Source of the DNA: Roseiarcus sp963775575
GTDB taxonomy: Bacteria; Pseudomonadota; Alphaproteobacteria; Rhizobiales; Beijerinckiaceae
Direction: 5' to 3'
NCBI GenBank assembly: GCA_963775575.1
Contig: CAVZJG010000003.1
Coordinates: 496,001 to 560,000, forward strand
DNA: 64,000 bases
Position 1 is the stretch's first letter. Each line of letters begins with the position of its first letter. Below, piece after piece: positions 21,110-29,480 of the stretch. The translations under genes were made by a program, and so were the position numbers. Below the pieces are notes generated by a model. It saw nothing but the letters and a program-made list of their open reading frames with translations, made no database searches and had not been told where the DNA came from.

Positions 21110-21412
21110 CTACCGGATTCACGCATCGCAATTCGATGCCTTCCGGGTCCGCTGTGCCTGATCCGTGCTCGGCGTCAATGTCGAGCCCGCTTCGCGGGTT
21201 GCTCGCTTCGCTCGCAAACATATGACCCCTCCGCGCGGCTCAGGCTCTTCGTTTCCATGATCTTTGTTGAGCAGGCCGGCCCTGTGGGCCGGCCTGCTCA
21301 ACAAAGATCATGGAAACAAAACCGCCGCATCGGCGCGTCGCGGTCACCGCGGGGCGGGCGTAGCGCAGCGGAGCAGCCGCGCAGCGGCTTGACGGCGACG
21401 CGCCGATGTGGC
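21110..21412. repeat. Intergenic repeat unit with central palindrome, copy B
   Basis: Partner of 16202-16555 (see the shared blocks there). It lies upstream of the glycosyltransferase pair. No gene is seen in it. Confidence 0.7.
21251..21317. repeat. Perfect 32-bp-arm palindrome, copy 3
   Basis: Arms 21251-21282 and 21286-21317 are exact reverse complements around a TGT loop; the apex is GGCCGGCCC. It is far longer and more perfect than an ordinary terminator, and no T-tract follows. Confidence 0.85.
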
Positions 21413-21621
21413 CGCCGGCCAAGAGAAGATGTGTCAATGGGATAGCCCACCAGGGGGCGGGTGTGGGAGTCCTACCCACCGTCCCCCGCCACCTCCCCGT
21501 GGCGATGGTGCGCAAGCGCGCAATTCCATTTGATGCAGTGCGGCAGGAGCTCACAAACCCAAATCGTTGTCGTAACCAATTGGCTCGTCGAGACGGTGTG
21601 CGTGACGAAATGGAATTGTTG

Positions 21622-21650
21622 TTGACTTTCTGAGCGCGACGGTTTATATC
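21622..21650 (+). promoter_or_regulatory. Putative promoter of the 21702 gene
   Basis: TTGACT (21622-21627), a 17-bp spacer and TATATC (21645-21650) form a good sigma-70-like promoter 51 bp upstream of the ATG. The 21413-21621 stretch shows no gene. Confidence 0.55.
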
Positions 21651-21701
21651 ATCGGCCGTACCGCTCGGATTTGCCGACGGACAATTAGAAGGTCGACGAA
21701 A

Positions 21702-22406
21702 ATGGCAAACCGCCTGGATGGACTCACCGAAACGGTTAAGTGGCACCTGATGGTGGAGGCTGCTAAGCAGGGAGCAAAGTCCCAGGGCTACGCGCTCGAA
21801 CGCTTGCCCGGCCGAGGGCTCTCCAATATTTGGACGATTACCAAGGACGGGAAGAAACAACGGGCGGCGATCCGAACGACGCGCGATCGCTGGATTGCGT
21901 TCCCTCCCCTCGCCAAGGGAACCAAATGGAAAACGCTCGACGAGGTCGACGTGGTCATCGTTGCAAGCGTGGACTCCAAGGAGGACCCGGAGAACATCGA
22001 GGTCTTCATCTTCCCCGCCGACGAGGTGCGCAAGCGCTTCGACGCCGCTTACGCCGCACGCAAGCAAACGGGGCACGTCATACGCGAAAACTTCGGAATG
22101 TGGGTGGCGTTAGATTACCCCAAGCGAACCCCGCGAGACGCGCCGATTGCCGTCGGTTCCGGGATCGCTGACAAACATAAGCGCATTGCGGTCTACTCGA
22201 TCGAGAAGCTCCTCGCCGAAAATGCCGACAGTCTCGCCGCAGCGAGCGAAGACGCTGAAGAGGCGGAGGCGCTCGAACGGGCCGAAGCCTCGGAGCCGCG
22301 CTTCACAACGATTGCTCAGGTTATGGCGTGGACGCGCGAGCAGATAGCGGAAATCGCCGGCGTAAGAGTCGAAGCCGTCAAACTCGATCTGAGGGTCGAA
22401 TATTGA
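21702..22406 (+). CDS. Unknown 234-residue protein
   Basis: Starts MANRLDGLTETVKWHLMVEA after AGAAGG-type spacing. The family is not recognised. The N-terminal half looks alpha/beta (GLSNIWTITKDGKKQRAAIR, DVVIVASVDSKEDPENIEVF). An acidic helix of Glu/Ala (about residues 170-195) follows, and the C-terminus reads FTTIAQVMAWTREQIAEIAG. The alternating pattern could fit a PD-(D/E)XK-like fold, but I cannot place the residues. It stands alone behind its own promoter, next to remnants of mobile DNA. Confidence 0.65.
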   Translation: MANRLDGLTETVKWHLMVEAAKQGAKSQGYALERLPGRGLSNIWTITKDGKKQRAAIRTTRDRWIAFPPLAKGTKWKTLDEVDVVIVASVDSKEDPENIEVFIFPADEVRKRFDAAYAARKQTGHVIRENFGMWVALDYPKRTPRDAPIAVGSGIADKHKRIAVYSIEKLLAENADSLAAASEDAEEAEALERAEASEPRFTTIAQVMAWTREQIAEIAGVRVEAVKLDLRVEY

Positions 22407-22497
22407 TGTCGGCCGCCAACTGGGCGCGGAGAGGAATCGGCCGCGCCCAGTCACGTAGCAACACGAACGTTTGCGTGACACCAGAAACTCTCCCCTC

Positions 22498-22599
22498 ATA
22501 GGCTACATGCGCGTCTCGAAAGCCGACGCCTCGCAAGTGCTCGACCTGCAACGCGACGCGCTCATAGCCGCCGCCATTACCATTACGCCATTACGGTGA
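22498..22599 (+). pseudogene. Serine resolvase/invertase, N-terminal remnant
   Basis: The frame reads IGYMRVSKADASQVLDLQRD then ALIAA, which is the start of Tn3-type resolvases including the catalytic serine in RVSKAD. Homology stops after about 26 codons at a short CATTAC repeat, followed by a stop. The rest of the gene is missing. Confidence 0.75.
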
Positions 22600-22693
22600 C
22601 GGGGTGGACGGCGCCTCGAGGGCTCCGCTCGTCGAGATATCCGAGGATTTTCGCGAGGTCGTCTTGCGCGCGCCGCGAATAGCGGACGATCAT
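22583..22693 (-). pseudogene. ParE/RelE-type toxin, truncated
   Basis: Starts MIVRYSRRAQDDLAKILGYL, the usual N-terminus of ParE-family toxins. It departs after about 27 residues into unrelated sequence (VHPVTVMA) and a stop; a full toxin is near 95 residues. The break falls at the same place where the resolvase remnant ends on the other strand, pointing to one deletion joining two broken genes. Confidence 0.7.
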
Positions 22694-22917
22694 AGGCCGT
22701 GTCGCTTCCACAACGCGGCGATTTCCGCGTCGGAAGCGAATTCCCCGCGTCTTGCTTGCGCCAGACCTTCGTCGATGGCCGCAGCGGTTTCCTCGTCGAG
22801 CGGAGTCGGAGCGCCCCGCGTCTCGACAGCCCACAGCAGCATTTCCGCCGTCTCGTCCTGATCCGCCTCCGGCAGTTTGCGGACCTTTTCAATCGCTTGA
22901 TCGAGGAGCTTGGTCAT
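22690..22917 (-). CDS. Antitoxin-like protein of a broken ParDE-type pair
   Basis: A 75-residue protein, MTKLLDQAIEKVRKLPEADQ, ending ASDAEIAALWKRHGL, typical of small antitoxins paired with ParE-like toxins. It overlaps the toxin start by 4 bp (ATGA), so the two were translationally coupled. With the toxin truncated, it is an orphan. Confidence 0.75.
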   Translation of the reverse strand: MTKLLDQAIEKVRKLPEADQDETAEMLLWAVETRGAPTPLDEETAAAIDEGLAQARRGEFASDAEIAALWKRHGL

Positions 22918-23045
22918 CTGCTTACTTTACCATAAAGAGGCCAGTCGGGACAGACTTTGTGTCAAACGAAGGCGGCCATTGCAATCGCGGCGCAATCGTG
23001 ATGGCGTCGCGACCGCCGCGTCCCGCGGCATAGCAAGGAACCGTC

Positions 23046-23468
23046 ATGTCGCCTGGATCTCTCGCCCTCGTTCTCGCCGCCGCGTTTTCCGGCGCCGCGC
23101 TCTACGTCAATCTGGTCGAGCAGCCCGCGCGCCTGGCGCTCGAGGATCAGGCCATGCTCAACGAATGGGCGCCGAGCGACCGGCGCGGCGTCGCGCTGCT
23201 GGCGGGCCTGGCGCTGCTCTCGGCGGCGCTCGGCCTGGTCGCCTATTTCACCAGCCAGGACGTGCGCTGGGCGATCGGCGCGCTGATCGTCATCCTGAGC
23301 TGGCCCTACACGTTCTTCGCCATGGCGCCGCTCAACGACCAGATTCTGACGCTGGCGCCGCGCGACATCGGCGCGGCGCGCGTCCTGGTGCGCCAATGGG
23401 GCCTGTTCGAATGGGGCCAGACGGGCATCGGCGTCGCCGCCTGCCTGGTGTTCCTGTGGGCGCTGTGA
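23046..23468 (+). CDS. DUF1772-type small membrane protein
   Basis: A 140-residue protein, MSPGSLALVLAAAFSGAALY, with about four hydrophobic helices and the NLVEQPARL and WPYTFFAMAPLN motifs usual in the DUF1772 (anthrone-oxygenase-like) family. It lies in the inner membrane; its function in bacteria is unclear. It begins 57 bp before cobS in the same direction. Confidence 0.75.
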   Translation: MSPGSLALVLAAAFSGAALYVNLVEQPARLALEDQAMLNEWAPSDRRGVALLAGLALLSAALGLVAYFTSQDVRWAIGALIVILSWPYTFFAMAPLNDQILTLAPRDIGAARVLVRQWGLFEWGQTGIGVAACLVFLWAL

Positions 23469-23524
23469 GGCCGCGCGCCGGCGCCGCATGGACAGGCGCC
23501 GCGGCGCGGGAGTAGGAATTGGCC

Positions 23525-24352
23525 ATGTTCGACGCCTCGACCCGCTCCGCCCTCATCGCCCGCGCCTGGCGCGACCTTCTCGACGCCTGGCGCTATTTTT
23601 CACGCCTGCCGGCGCCGTCGTCCGGCGCCGCGAGCGACGCGGCCGCGGGGGCGGGCCCCGATCTGGCGCGCTTCTCCTGGGCTTGTCCGATCGCCGGCGC
23701 CCTGATCGGCGCGGTCGGCGCCGCCGCGTTCGGCCTTGCCGCCCTGCTCGGCCTGCCGCCGCTGCTGCGCGCGGCGTTCGCCGTGGCGACGGTGATCGTG
23801 GCCGCCGGCGCGATGCACGAGGACGGCCTCGCCGGCGTCGCCGACGGCTTCCGCGGCGGTCAAACCCGCGAATCCGAGCTCGCGATCGAGCGCGACGGCC
23901 GCATCGGCGTCTGGGGAACGCTGGCGCTGATTCTTTCGCTGATCGTGCGCGTCGGCGCGCTGGCGGCGCTGGCGCGCGGCGGCTTCGTCGTCGCGGCGGC
24001 GAGCCTGATCCTTTCCGGCGCGGTCTCGCGCGCGGGCGCGCTCATTCCCTTGGCGCCGCCGCCCGCCGCCGGCGCCGACGGCGCCGACGCGGGCGCCGGC
24101 CGCCTGGAGGCGAAAGATCTGATCGCGGCCGGCTTCGCCGTCGTCGGCGTCGCGTTGGTCGCCGGGCTCGTCGCGCTCGGGGTCATGCAGGCGCTGTTCG
24201 CCTGCGTCCTCGCCGCGGCGGCCGCGTGGGGGACGAGCGCGCTGGCGCGCCGCCGGATCGGCGGCCAGACCGGCGGCGTCGCCGGCGCGGCGCAGCAGGC
24301 GGCCGAAATCGCCTGCCTCGTCGCTCTTCTCATCGGCGGCCGCGCGCCTTAA
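23525..24352 (+). CDS. cobS: Adenosylcobinamide-GDP ribazoletransferase CobS
   Basis: A 275-residue integral membrane protein from ATG 23525 (MFDASTRSALIARAWRDLLD); a TTG at 23519 is an alternative. HEDGLAGVADGFRGGQTRES followed by ERDGRIGVWG is the active-site signature of CobS/CobV, which joins adenosylcobinamide-GDP to ribazole (phosphate) in the last steps of cobalamin synthesis. The C-terminal half is strongly hydrophobic and Ala-rich. No cobalamin riboswitch or other cob gene is seen nearby. Confidence 0.92.
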   Translation: MFDASTRSALIARAWRDLLDAWRYFSRLPAPSSGAASDAAAGAGPDLARFSWACPIAGALIGAVGAAAFGLAALLGLPPLLRAAFAVATVIVAAGAMHEDGLAGVADGFRGGQTRESELAIERDGRIGVWGTLALILSLIVRVGALAALARGGFVVAAASLILSGAVSRAGALIPLAPPPAAGADGADAGAGRLEAKDLIAAGFAVVGVALVAGLVALGVMQALFACVLAAAAAWGTSALARRRIGGQTGGVAGAAQQAAEIACLVALLIGGRAP

Positions 24353-24361
24353 ATCAGGGCC

Positions 24362-24568
24362 ATGGATCTTTCCGTTCCGCCGCCCAGCCCCTGCGTGCGA
24401 ATCTGCGTCGTCGACCCCGATTCGGGCCTGTGCGTCGGCTGCGGCCGGACGATCGAGGAAATCACGATGTGGGGCGAACTCGACGCCGACGAGCGACGCG
24501 CGATCGTCGCCGGCCTCGCGCGCCGTCCCGAAGCGGCGCGCTCGCGCCCCGCGCGCAGGCGCGCCTGA
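24362..24568 (+). CDS. DUF1289 family small cysteine protein
   Basis: A 68-residue protein, MDLSVPPPSPCVRICVVDPD. The PC-x2-IC and LCVGCGRT cysteines suggest a metal site and are the DUF1289 hallmark. It lies 9 bp after cobS and 1 bp before the next gene, so it is probably operonic. Role unknown. Confidence 0.8.
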   Translation: MDLSVPPPSPCVRICVVDPDSGLCVGCGRTIEEITMWGELDADERRAIVAGLARRPEAARSRPARRRA

Positions 24569-24569
24569 A

Positions 24570-25265
24570 TTGGCCGTCGCCCTCCCCCTCGCCCTGCTCG
24601 CTGCGGCGGTGATCGCGCTGTTGCTCGTCCCCGAGAACACGCCGCTCTTCGGGCTCGATCACGGCGGTTTCGCGCAGCTCGCCTTCGCCGTCGCCGTTCT
24701 GGCGTGGCTGGGCCTGAGTTTGGCGCGGCGCGCTGGGCCAGCAGCGTTGGCGCGCGTCCTCGGCGGCGCCGCGATCTGGGCGGCGATCATCCTCGGCCTC
24801 GTCGGCCTTTACGCCTATCGCTTCGAGGTCGCCGAGGTCGCCGACCGGACGATGGCCGAACTCTTGCCCGGCGAGCCGCAAATCGGCAAGGGCGGCGAGG
24901 TCATCATCGCCCAGCGGCGGGACGGCCAATTCGTCATCCCCGCCAGGGTCGACGGCGCGCGGGTGGCGTTTCTGTTCGACACCGGCGCTTCGAGCGTCGT
25001 GCTGCGCGCCGAGGACGCCAAGCGGATCGGCGTCGACGCCGCCGGGCTCGACTTCGACGTCAGCGTCGTCACCGCCAACGGCGCGGCGATGGCGGCCGAG
25101 ACCCGCATCGGCGAGATCGCACTCGGCCCAATCGTCGTGCGCAACGTGCGCGCGCTGGTCGCCCGGCCCGGCGTTCTCGACCAGAGCCTGATCGGCATGA
25201 GCTTTTTGGAGCGGCTGCAGAGCTACACGGTCGAGCGCGGGCGGCTGATCCTGAAGGGGCGGTGA
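24570..25265 (+). CDS. Membrane-anchored retropepsin-like aspartic protease (TIGR02281 type)
   Basis: A 231-residue protein starting at TTG 24570, as no closer ATG fits. Three N-terminal hydrophobic segments (about residues 1-85) anchor it. The C-terminal domain has FLFDTGASSVVLRAEDA, with the catalytic DTGA of clan AA proteases, and a closing SLIGMSFLERLQSY flap/dimer element. The substrate is unknown. It converges with dusA, with 6 bp between. Confidence 0.85.
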   Translation: MAVALPLALLAAAVIALLLVPENTPLFGLDHGGFAQLAFAVAVLAWLGLSLARRAGPAALARVLGGAAIWAAIILGLVGLYAYRFEVAEVADRTMAELLPGEPQIGKGGEVIIAQRRDGQFVIPARVDGARVAFLFDTGASSVVLRAEDAKRIGVDAAGLDFDVSVVTANGAAMAAETRIGEIALGPIVVRNVRALVARPGVLDQSLIGMSFLERLQSYTVERGRLILKGR

Positions 25266-25271
25266 ACCGCC

Positions 25272-26267
25272 TCACACCGCCTCGGCGAGCGGCGCGCGCG
25301 CGACTCGCGCGACCGCTTCGCGCAGCGCTTCGACGCCCGCGTCGGGGCGCACGGCGAGCGTCGCCAGCGTTTGACGAAAGCGCCGCGCGCCGGGACGGCC
25401 GGCGAACAGGCCGAGCATGTGGCGGGTGATTTCATTGAGGCGCGCGCCGCGCGCCAGTTCGCGCGCGACATAGGGAAAATAGGCCTCGACCGCCTCGAAG
25501 GCGTCGGCGAACGGCGCCGGCTCGCCGAAGATTTCCGGGTCGACGCCGAGCAGCATTTCCGGATTGTGATACGCGGCGCGGCCGACCATCGCGCCGTCGA
25601 CCCAGCGCAAATGGCCGCGGACGGCCTCGAGATCGCCGATGCCGCCGTTGACGACGACGGCCAAGTCGGGATGGGCCGCCTTCACCGCGTAGACGAGCGG
25701 ATAGTCGAGCGGCGGGACCGTGCGGTTGTCCTTCGCGTTCAGACCTTCGAGCCACGCCTTGCGCGCGTGGACGACGACGCCGGCCGCGCCCGCCGCCTCG
25801 ATCGTCTCGACCAGCGCGAACAGGGCCTCGCGCGGCGCCTGCTCGTCGACGCCGATGCGGCACTTGACGGTGACGGGGATTGTCGTCGCCGCCGCCAACG
25901 CCGCCACGCATTCGGCGACCAGCGCCGGTTCGCGCATCAGGCAGGCGCCGAAACGGCCGGCGCGCACGCGATCGGAAGGGCAGCCGCAATTGAGGTTGAT
26001 CTCGTCGTAGCCGAATTCGGCCCCGATGCGCGCCGCCTCGGCGAGCCGACGCGGTTCGGCGCCGCCGAGCTGCAACGCGATCGGACGCTCGCACGGGTCG
26101 AAGCCGATCAGCCGCTCGCGCTGGCCGAACACCACCGCGTCCGCCGCGACCATCTCGCTGTAGAGCCGCGCGCGCCGCGTCAGCAAGCGATGGAAGACGC
26201 GGCAATGCCGGTCGGTACAGTCCATCAGCGGCGCAACGCTAAATCTAAATGATTGATCTGGCTGCAT
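25272..26267 (-). CDS. dusA: tRNA-dihydrouridine synthase DusA
   Basis: A 331-residue protein, MQPDQSFRFSVAPLMDCTDR. FMN-barrel motifs are APLMDCTDRHCR, the catalytic Cys in NLNCGCPSDRVRAGRFGACL, and VKCRIGVD. DusA reduces U20/U20a in tRNA. The very 5' end (first about 10 codons) may have been supplied by the island integrated next door, because dusA is a recognised attachment site. The APLMDCTDR spelling, where APMMDWTDR is usual, fits an altered site but proves nothing. Confidence 0.95.
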   Translation of the reverse strand: MQPDQSFRFSVAPLMDCTDRHCRVFHRLLTRRARLYSEMVAADAVVFGQRERLIGFDPCERPIALQLGGAEPRRLAEAARIGAEFGYDEINLNCGCPSDRVRAGRFGACLMREPALVAECVAALAAATTIPVTVKCRIGVDEQAPREALFALVETIEAAGAAGVVVHARKAWLEGLNAKDNRTVPPLDYPLVYAVKAAHPDLAVVVNGGIGDLEAVRGHLRWVDGAMVGRAAYHNPEMLLGVDPEIFGEPAPFADAFEAVEAYFPYVARELARGARLNEITRHMLGLFAGRPGARRFRQTLATLAVRPDAGVEALREAVARVARAPLAEAV

Positions 26268-26379
26268 TTTTCCTGTAGTCTCAACTCACTAGGTCGGGTC
26301 GTGTGCACTCTTTTTTACGCCATCATGCGACCCTTTACGCGGCAGTTCGACGGCTCGGTGCACACGGAGCGCACACCCT

Positions 26380-27441
26380 TTGGCGACGTTCACGAAGCTC
26401 AATTCCGGTTCCTGGCGAGCCCAGGTGCGGCGGAAAGGAAAATATGTCAACGAGACTTTCCTTCGCCGAAAGGACGCCGAGGAATGGGCGCTCGATATCG
26501 AGCGGCGTATCGATCGCGGCGAACCCGCCCTGGCGCGAAGCTCCCGCAACGCGAAGACATTCGGCGATTTGATTAAGCTGCATCGCGAGGACCTTCAAGA
26601 GGTGGGCAAACCCATCGGACGATCGAAGGCTGCGAGCCTCACCCTTCTCGAGCACAGACTGGGGCAACTGCGGACCCCAGAACTCGATCGCGGACGGCTC
26701 ATCCAATTTGGGAAGGAGCGGGCGCGCGAAGGCGCAGGTCCCGTCACTCTCAGTATTGATATCGGATATATCAAGACCATCCTGTCGCACGCGGCCGCCG
26801 TTCATGGCGTGATACTCTCGGCCGAACCCATCGTTCTCGCGCGAATTGCGCTCGCGCGCCTTGGTCTCGTTGGGAAAGGGAACGAGCGCGACAGACGACC
26901 GACGCAGGACGAGTTGGATCGCCTTGTCGCTGCTTTCGAAGCAAATCCCTACCAACAAATTCCGGTCGGACGGATCATCCGCTTTGCTGTCGCGACCGCG
27001 ATGCGCCAGGACGAAATCAGCCGAATTGAATGGGCCGATTTCGACCTGCAGAAGAAGATGCTCCTCATCAGAGATCGCAAGGATCCGCGAAGGAAGAGCG
27101 GGAACAACCAGCGCATTCCTCTGTTAGACGTCACAGGCTACGACGCCTGCGCAATCATCGAAGAGCAACGATCTCGTGTCGGCAAGAACGGTGGCCGCAT
27201 CTTCCCCTACAATGGAAGGTCCGTCGGAACGGCGTTCCGGCGCCAGTGTCGCGAGCTCAAGATCGAAGACCTTCACTTTCATGACCTCAGGCACGAAGGC
27301 ACAAGCCGCCTCTTCGAAGCCGGCTTTTCCATCGAGCAGGTCTCGCTCGTCACTGGCCATAAAGATTGGAAGATGCTCCGACGCTACACGCATCTAAATC
27401 CCGAGACGCTGCACCAGCCGCATGTTCGGCGAGTGGCCTAA
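26380..27441 (+). CDS. Tyrosine recombinase integrase of the island
   Basis: A 353-residue protein from a TTG start (26380): MATFTKLNSGSWRAQVRRKG. The N-terminal AP2-like/arm-binding region is followed by a SAM-like core. The catalytic set is present: R in ATAMRQDEISR, HDLRH, H in TGHKDW and the nucleophile Y in RRYTHLN. It is divergent from dusA, the likely target. Nothing else is seen between 26268 and 26379. The 137 bp after its stop hold no clear gene. Confidence 0.93.
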   Translation: MATFTKLNSGSWRAQVRRKGKYVNETFLRRKDAEEWALDIERRIDRGEPALARSSRNAKTFGDLIKLHREDLQEVGKPIGRSKAASLTLLEHRLGQLRTPELDRGRLIQFGKERAREGAGPVTLSIDIGYIKTILSHAAAVHGVILSAEPIVLARIALARLGLVGKGNERDRRPTQDELDRLVAAFEANPYQQIPVGRIIRFAVATAMRQDEISRIEWADFDLQKKMLLIRDRKDPRRKSGNNQRIPLLDVTGYDACAIIEEQRSRVGKNGGRIFPYNGRSVGTAFRRQCRELKIEDLHFHDLRHEGTSRLFEAGFSIEQVSLVTGHKDWKMLRRYTHLNPETLHQPHVRRVA

Positions 27442-27578
27442 AGGTTATCCTTGACCGCCATGAACGTGCTCCGCGCCGGCGGGGCCCTTCTTGGTAATAT
27501 ATCGCGATCTGGCCACCTTCATCACCCCGATCATTGTTATTCATCCTATCCGACAGGAATTGAGCTCCCGATCGGCGC

Positions 27579-28493
27579 TTACCCAAGCAGCCGCTTCAGT
27601 GCGTCCGATTGCTCGGCGAACTTTCGGGCATTGGTCTTCCGCAGCCGTTCCAGGTTTTGCAGCTTCCAGCGCGGGCCAGGGAGTTGCTCAAGATGCGGCA
27701 CACCAAGCAGCGACCATTCGGGCTCCGCGGCGACCAGTGACAGCAGGAACCGGCGCTCATCGGCGCTCAGACCTTCCTGGAGCTCACGCATCATGCGCAC
27801 GCGCACCGTCAGGAGCGCGTCGAGATCGACGGGTTTGGCGGTCATGCCTGTAAAATTGTGCTCGAACTCCTGGCGGATGTCGCGCAGCGACGGAAACAGG
27901 ACCTCGTGCACCGGCCGGTTATGGCTCGCGAGATAGACGACGAAAGCCCGACGAATGCCGGCGGTGATTCCCTCATGCGCGAAGAGCTGCAGGACGTCGA
28001 ACAGATCGCGGGGATGCTGGCGGTCCATCGCCGCGACCAGCTTGCCGCCATACACGTCCTCGAGCGACACGACCGGGATTTCGAGATCAGCATGCAGCGT
28101 CTGCCGCGCATTCTGTGTCAGCGACGCCATGCGCACCGGTTGGACGGTGCCGCGCATGACGAAGTTGACCTCGATCTTGACCTCGATGCGGCTCCGTCGC
28201 ACCAGCAGCTTGGTCTCGCCGGACTCCACCGCGGCCGGCGCATGGGTCTGGAAGCCTTGCTTCCGCAAGCGTGCGGCGGACTGGCGAATAGCCTCGTTGA
28301 TGCGCCGGAGCGCCTGATCGCGCGGCAGCGCGTGGTCGGGAAACACCAGATCGAGATCGACGGAAAGGCGCGGCATGTTGCGCAGGAACAGGTTGATCGC
28401 TGTGCCGCCCTTGAGCGCGAACGTGTCGTCGACAAGCACCAGCGGCGCGACGCGCGTCAGCAGCCGTGCACTGTCGAGATAGATCTGGTTCAT
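27579..28493 (-). CDS. AbiEii-type nucleotidyltransferase toxin
   Basis: A 304-residue protein, MNQIYLDSARLLTRVAPLVL. FALKGGTAINL and RLSVDLDLVFPD form the nucleotidyltransferase core (Asp pair), and IEVKIEVNF gives the third strand. AbiEii toxins transfer nucleotides to tRNA or other targets and halt growth during phage infection. It follows the antitoxin gene with a 4-bp ATGA overlap, the normal AbiE order. Confidence 0.9.
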   Translation of the reverse strand: MNQIYLDSARLLTRVAPLVLVDDTFALKGGTAINLFLRNMPRLSVDLDLVFPDHALPRDQALRRINEAIRQSAARLRKQGFQTHAPAAVESGETKLLVRRSRIEVKIEVNFVMRGTVQPVRMASLTQNARQTLHADLEIPVVSLEDVYGGKLVAAMDRQHPRDLFDVLQLFAHEGITAGIRRAFVVYLASHNRPVHEVLFPSLRDIRQEFEHNFTGMTAKPVDLDALLTVRVRMMRELQEGLSADERRFLLSLVAAEPEWSLLGVPHLEQLPGPRWKLQNLERLRKTNARKFAEQSDALKRLLG

Positions 28494-29227
28494 GGTTTCA
28501 GCACCAGGAGCCCGTCACCGGAACGGGACACCCATGGCCGGTCGCTGCCCTTGGGCAATTGAGACGGATCGAGCTTAGCGGCCCAGGGCTGGGAGAGTTC
28601 GCGGCCGAGCTGCAGGCACAGGCGCACGGTCTTGACGCTGGTGCAGCGCTTGAGCAGGTCGCGCAGCACGTCGGCGCGCAGGCTGTAAGTGCTCTCGACC
28701 AGTTCGCGTGCTTCCTGCAGCGGCTGCCGGACGCCGACTTCGCTCAGCACCTCCAGCAGTGCGCGCTCCGGCGCCGAGACGAGCGGGCCGCCCTTGCGGT
28801 TCTCGAAGGGTCTAACATGAAGCAGCGCGCCGGGCTGCTCCTTGAACAGCCGCTTGCGGTGGTGCTCGGCCGGGAAGCGCTGGGTGAACCACTCCGGAAG
28901 GCGCCCAGCTTTCCAGCCATAAAGCTGTAGGACAGGCCGTTGGGACAGGTATTGGCGTATGCCATGCCAGTCGAGCGCGGACTTGCCGCCGACATGCAAT
29001 CCATCGAAGCTCCGCTGCAGCAGAGCGAGGCTCGGATGCAAGGCGGGCGGATCGTTCGGCCGGCAATAGACGCCGCGCGCCAGCCGTTGCAGCCAGCCGG
29101 CACGGACATAGTGGACGGCGAGATCAGCCGATATCCCCAGGGCGGCGAGGTCCTCGGAGATCAGCGGCGTGCCCGGCGCCAAGCGGGTATAAAGCCGATT
29201 TAGCTTGTTCCTATGAGTCGTAGGCAT
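28490..29227 (-). CDS. AbiEi-type antitoxin/transcriptional regulator
   Basis: A 245-residue protein from ATG 29227 (MPTTHRNKLNRLYTRLAPGT). The N-terminal winged helix (ISEDLAALGISADLAVHYVR, GWLQRLARGVY) is typical of AbiEi, and the C-terminal domain supports antitoxicity. AbiEi proteins repress their own operon by binding inverted repeats upstream. It is coupled to the toxin gene. Confidence 0.9.
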   Translation of the reverse strand: MPTTHRNKLNRLYTRLAPGTPLISEDLAALGISADLAVHYVRAGWLQRLARGVYCRPNDPPALHPSLALLQRSFDGLHVGGKSALDWHGIRQYLSQRPVLQLYGWKAGRLPEWFTQRFPAEHHRKRLFKEQPGALLHVRPFENRKGGPLVSAPERALLEVLSEVGVRQPLQEARELVESTYSLRADVLRDLLKRCTSVKTVRLCLQLGRELSQPWAAKLDPSQLPKGSDRPWVSRSGDGLLVLKP

Positions 29228-29292
29228 ACTACGATTATAGCAACAATTCGAAAGCCGGGCCAGGTTTGGATTCAGTGCCGCCATCGTAGCCC

Positions 29293-29313
29293 AGATACGA
29301 TAATTCGTACTAT
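29293..29313. promoter_or_regulatory. Candidate AbiEi operator
   Basis: The near-palindrome ACGATAATTCGT lies inside GATACGA...TACTATC about 70 bp upstream of the abiEi start, and a related ACTACGATTATAG lies nearer the start (about 29228). Inverted repeats here would fit negative autoregulation. Confidence 0.35.
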
Positions 29314-29399
29314 CTCAAATGGACGGGGAAAGCCTTCCCCTGCGGCCGAGCCTACGGTCTCGGCCGACCCCTTCTGCGGGGACACCCCGCAACGCCCCG

Positions 29400-29477
29400 A
29401 GAGCCAGAGTGCGGACGGGTTTGCCGTGACGGGTTTGAGATCGCGAGAGAGGCTCGCGGCGCCCGTCGCGGAGATCC
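29400..29477 (+). promoter_or_regulatory. Hairpin leader L1 upstream of the ArdC-like gene
   Basis: CCGTGACGGGTTTGAGATCG, then CGCGAG/CTCGCG arms, then CCCGTCGCGGAGA just before the ATG. GACGGG pairs with CCCGTC outside the inner stem. The same order of blocks precedes the genes at 30603 (L2) and, more loosely, 34473 (L3). Confidence 0.65.
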
Positions 29478-29480
29478 GCG

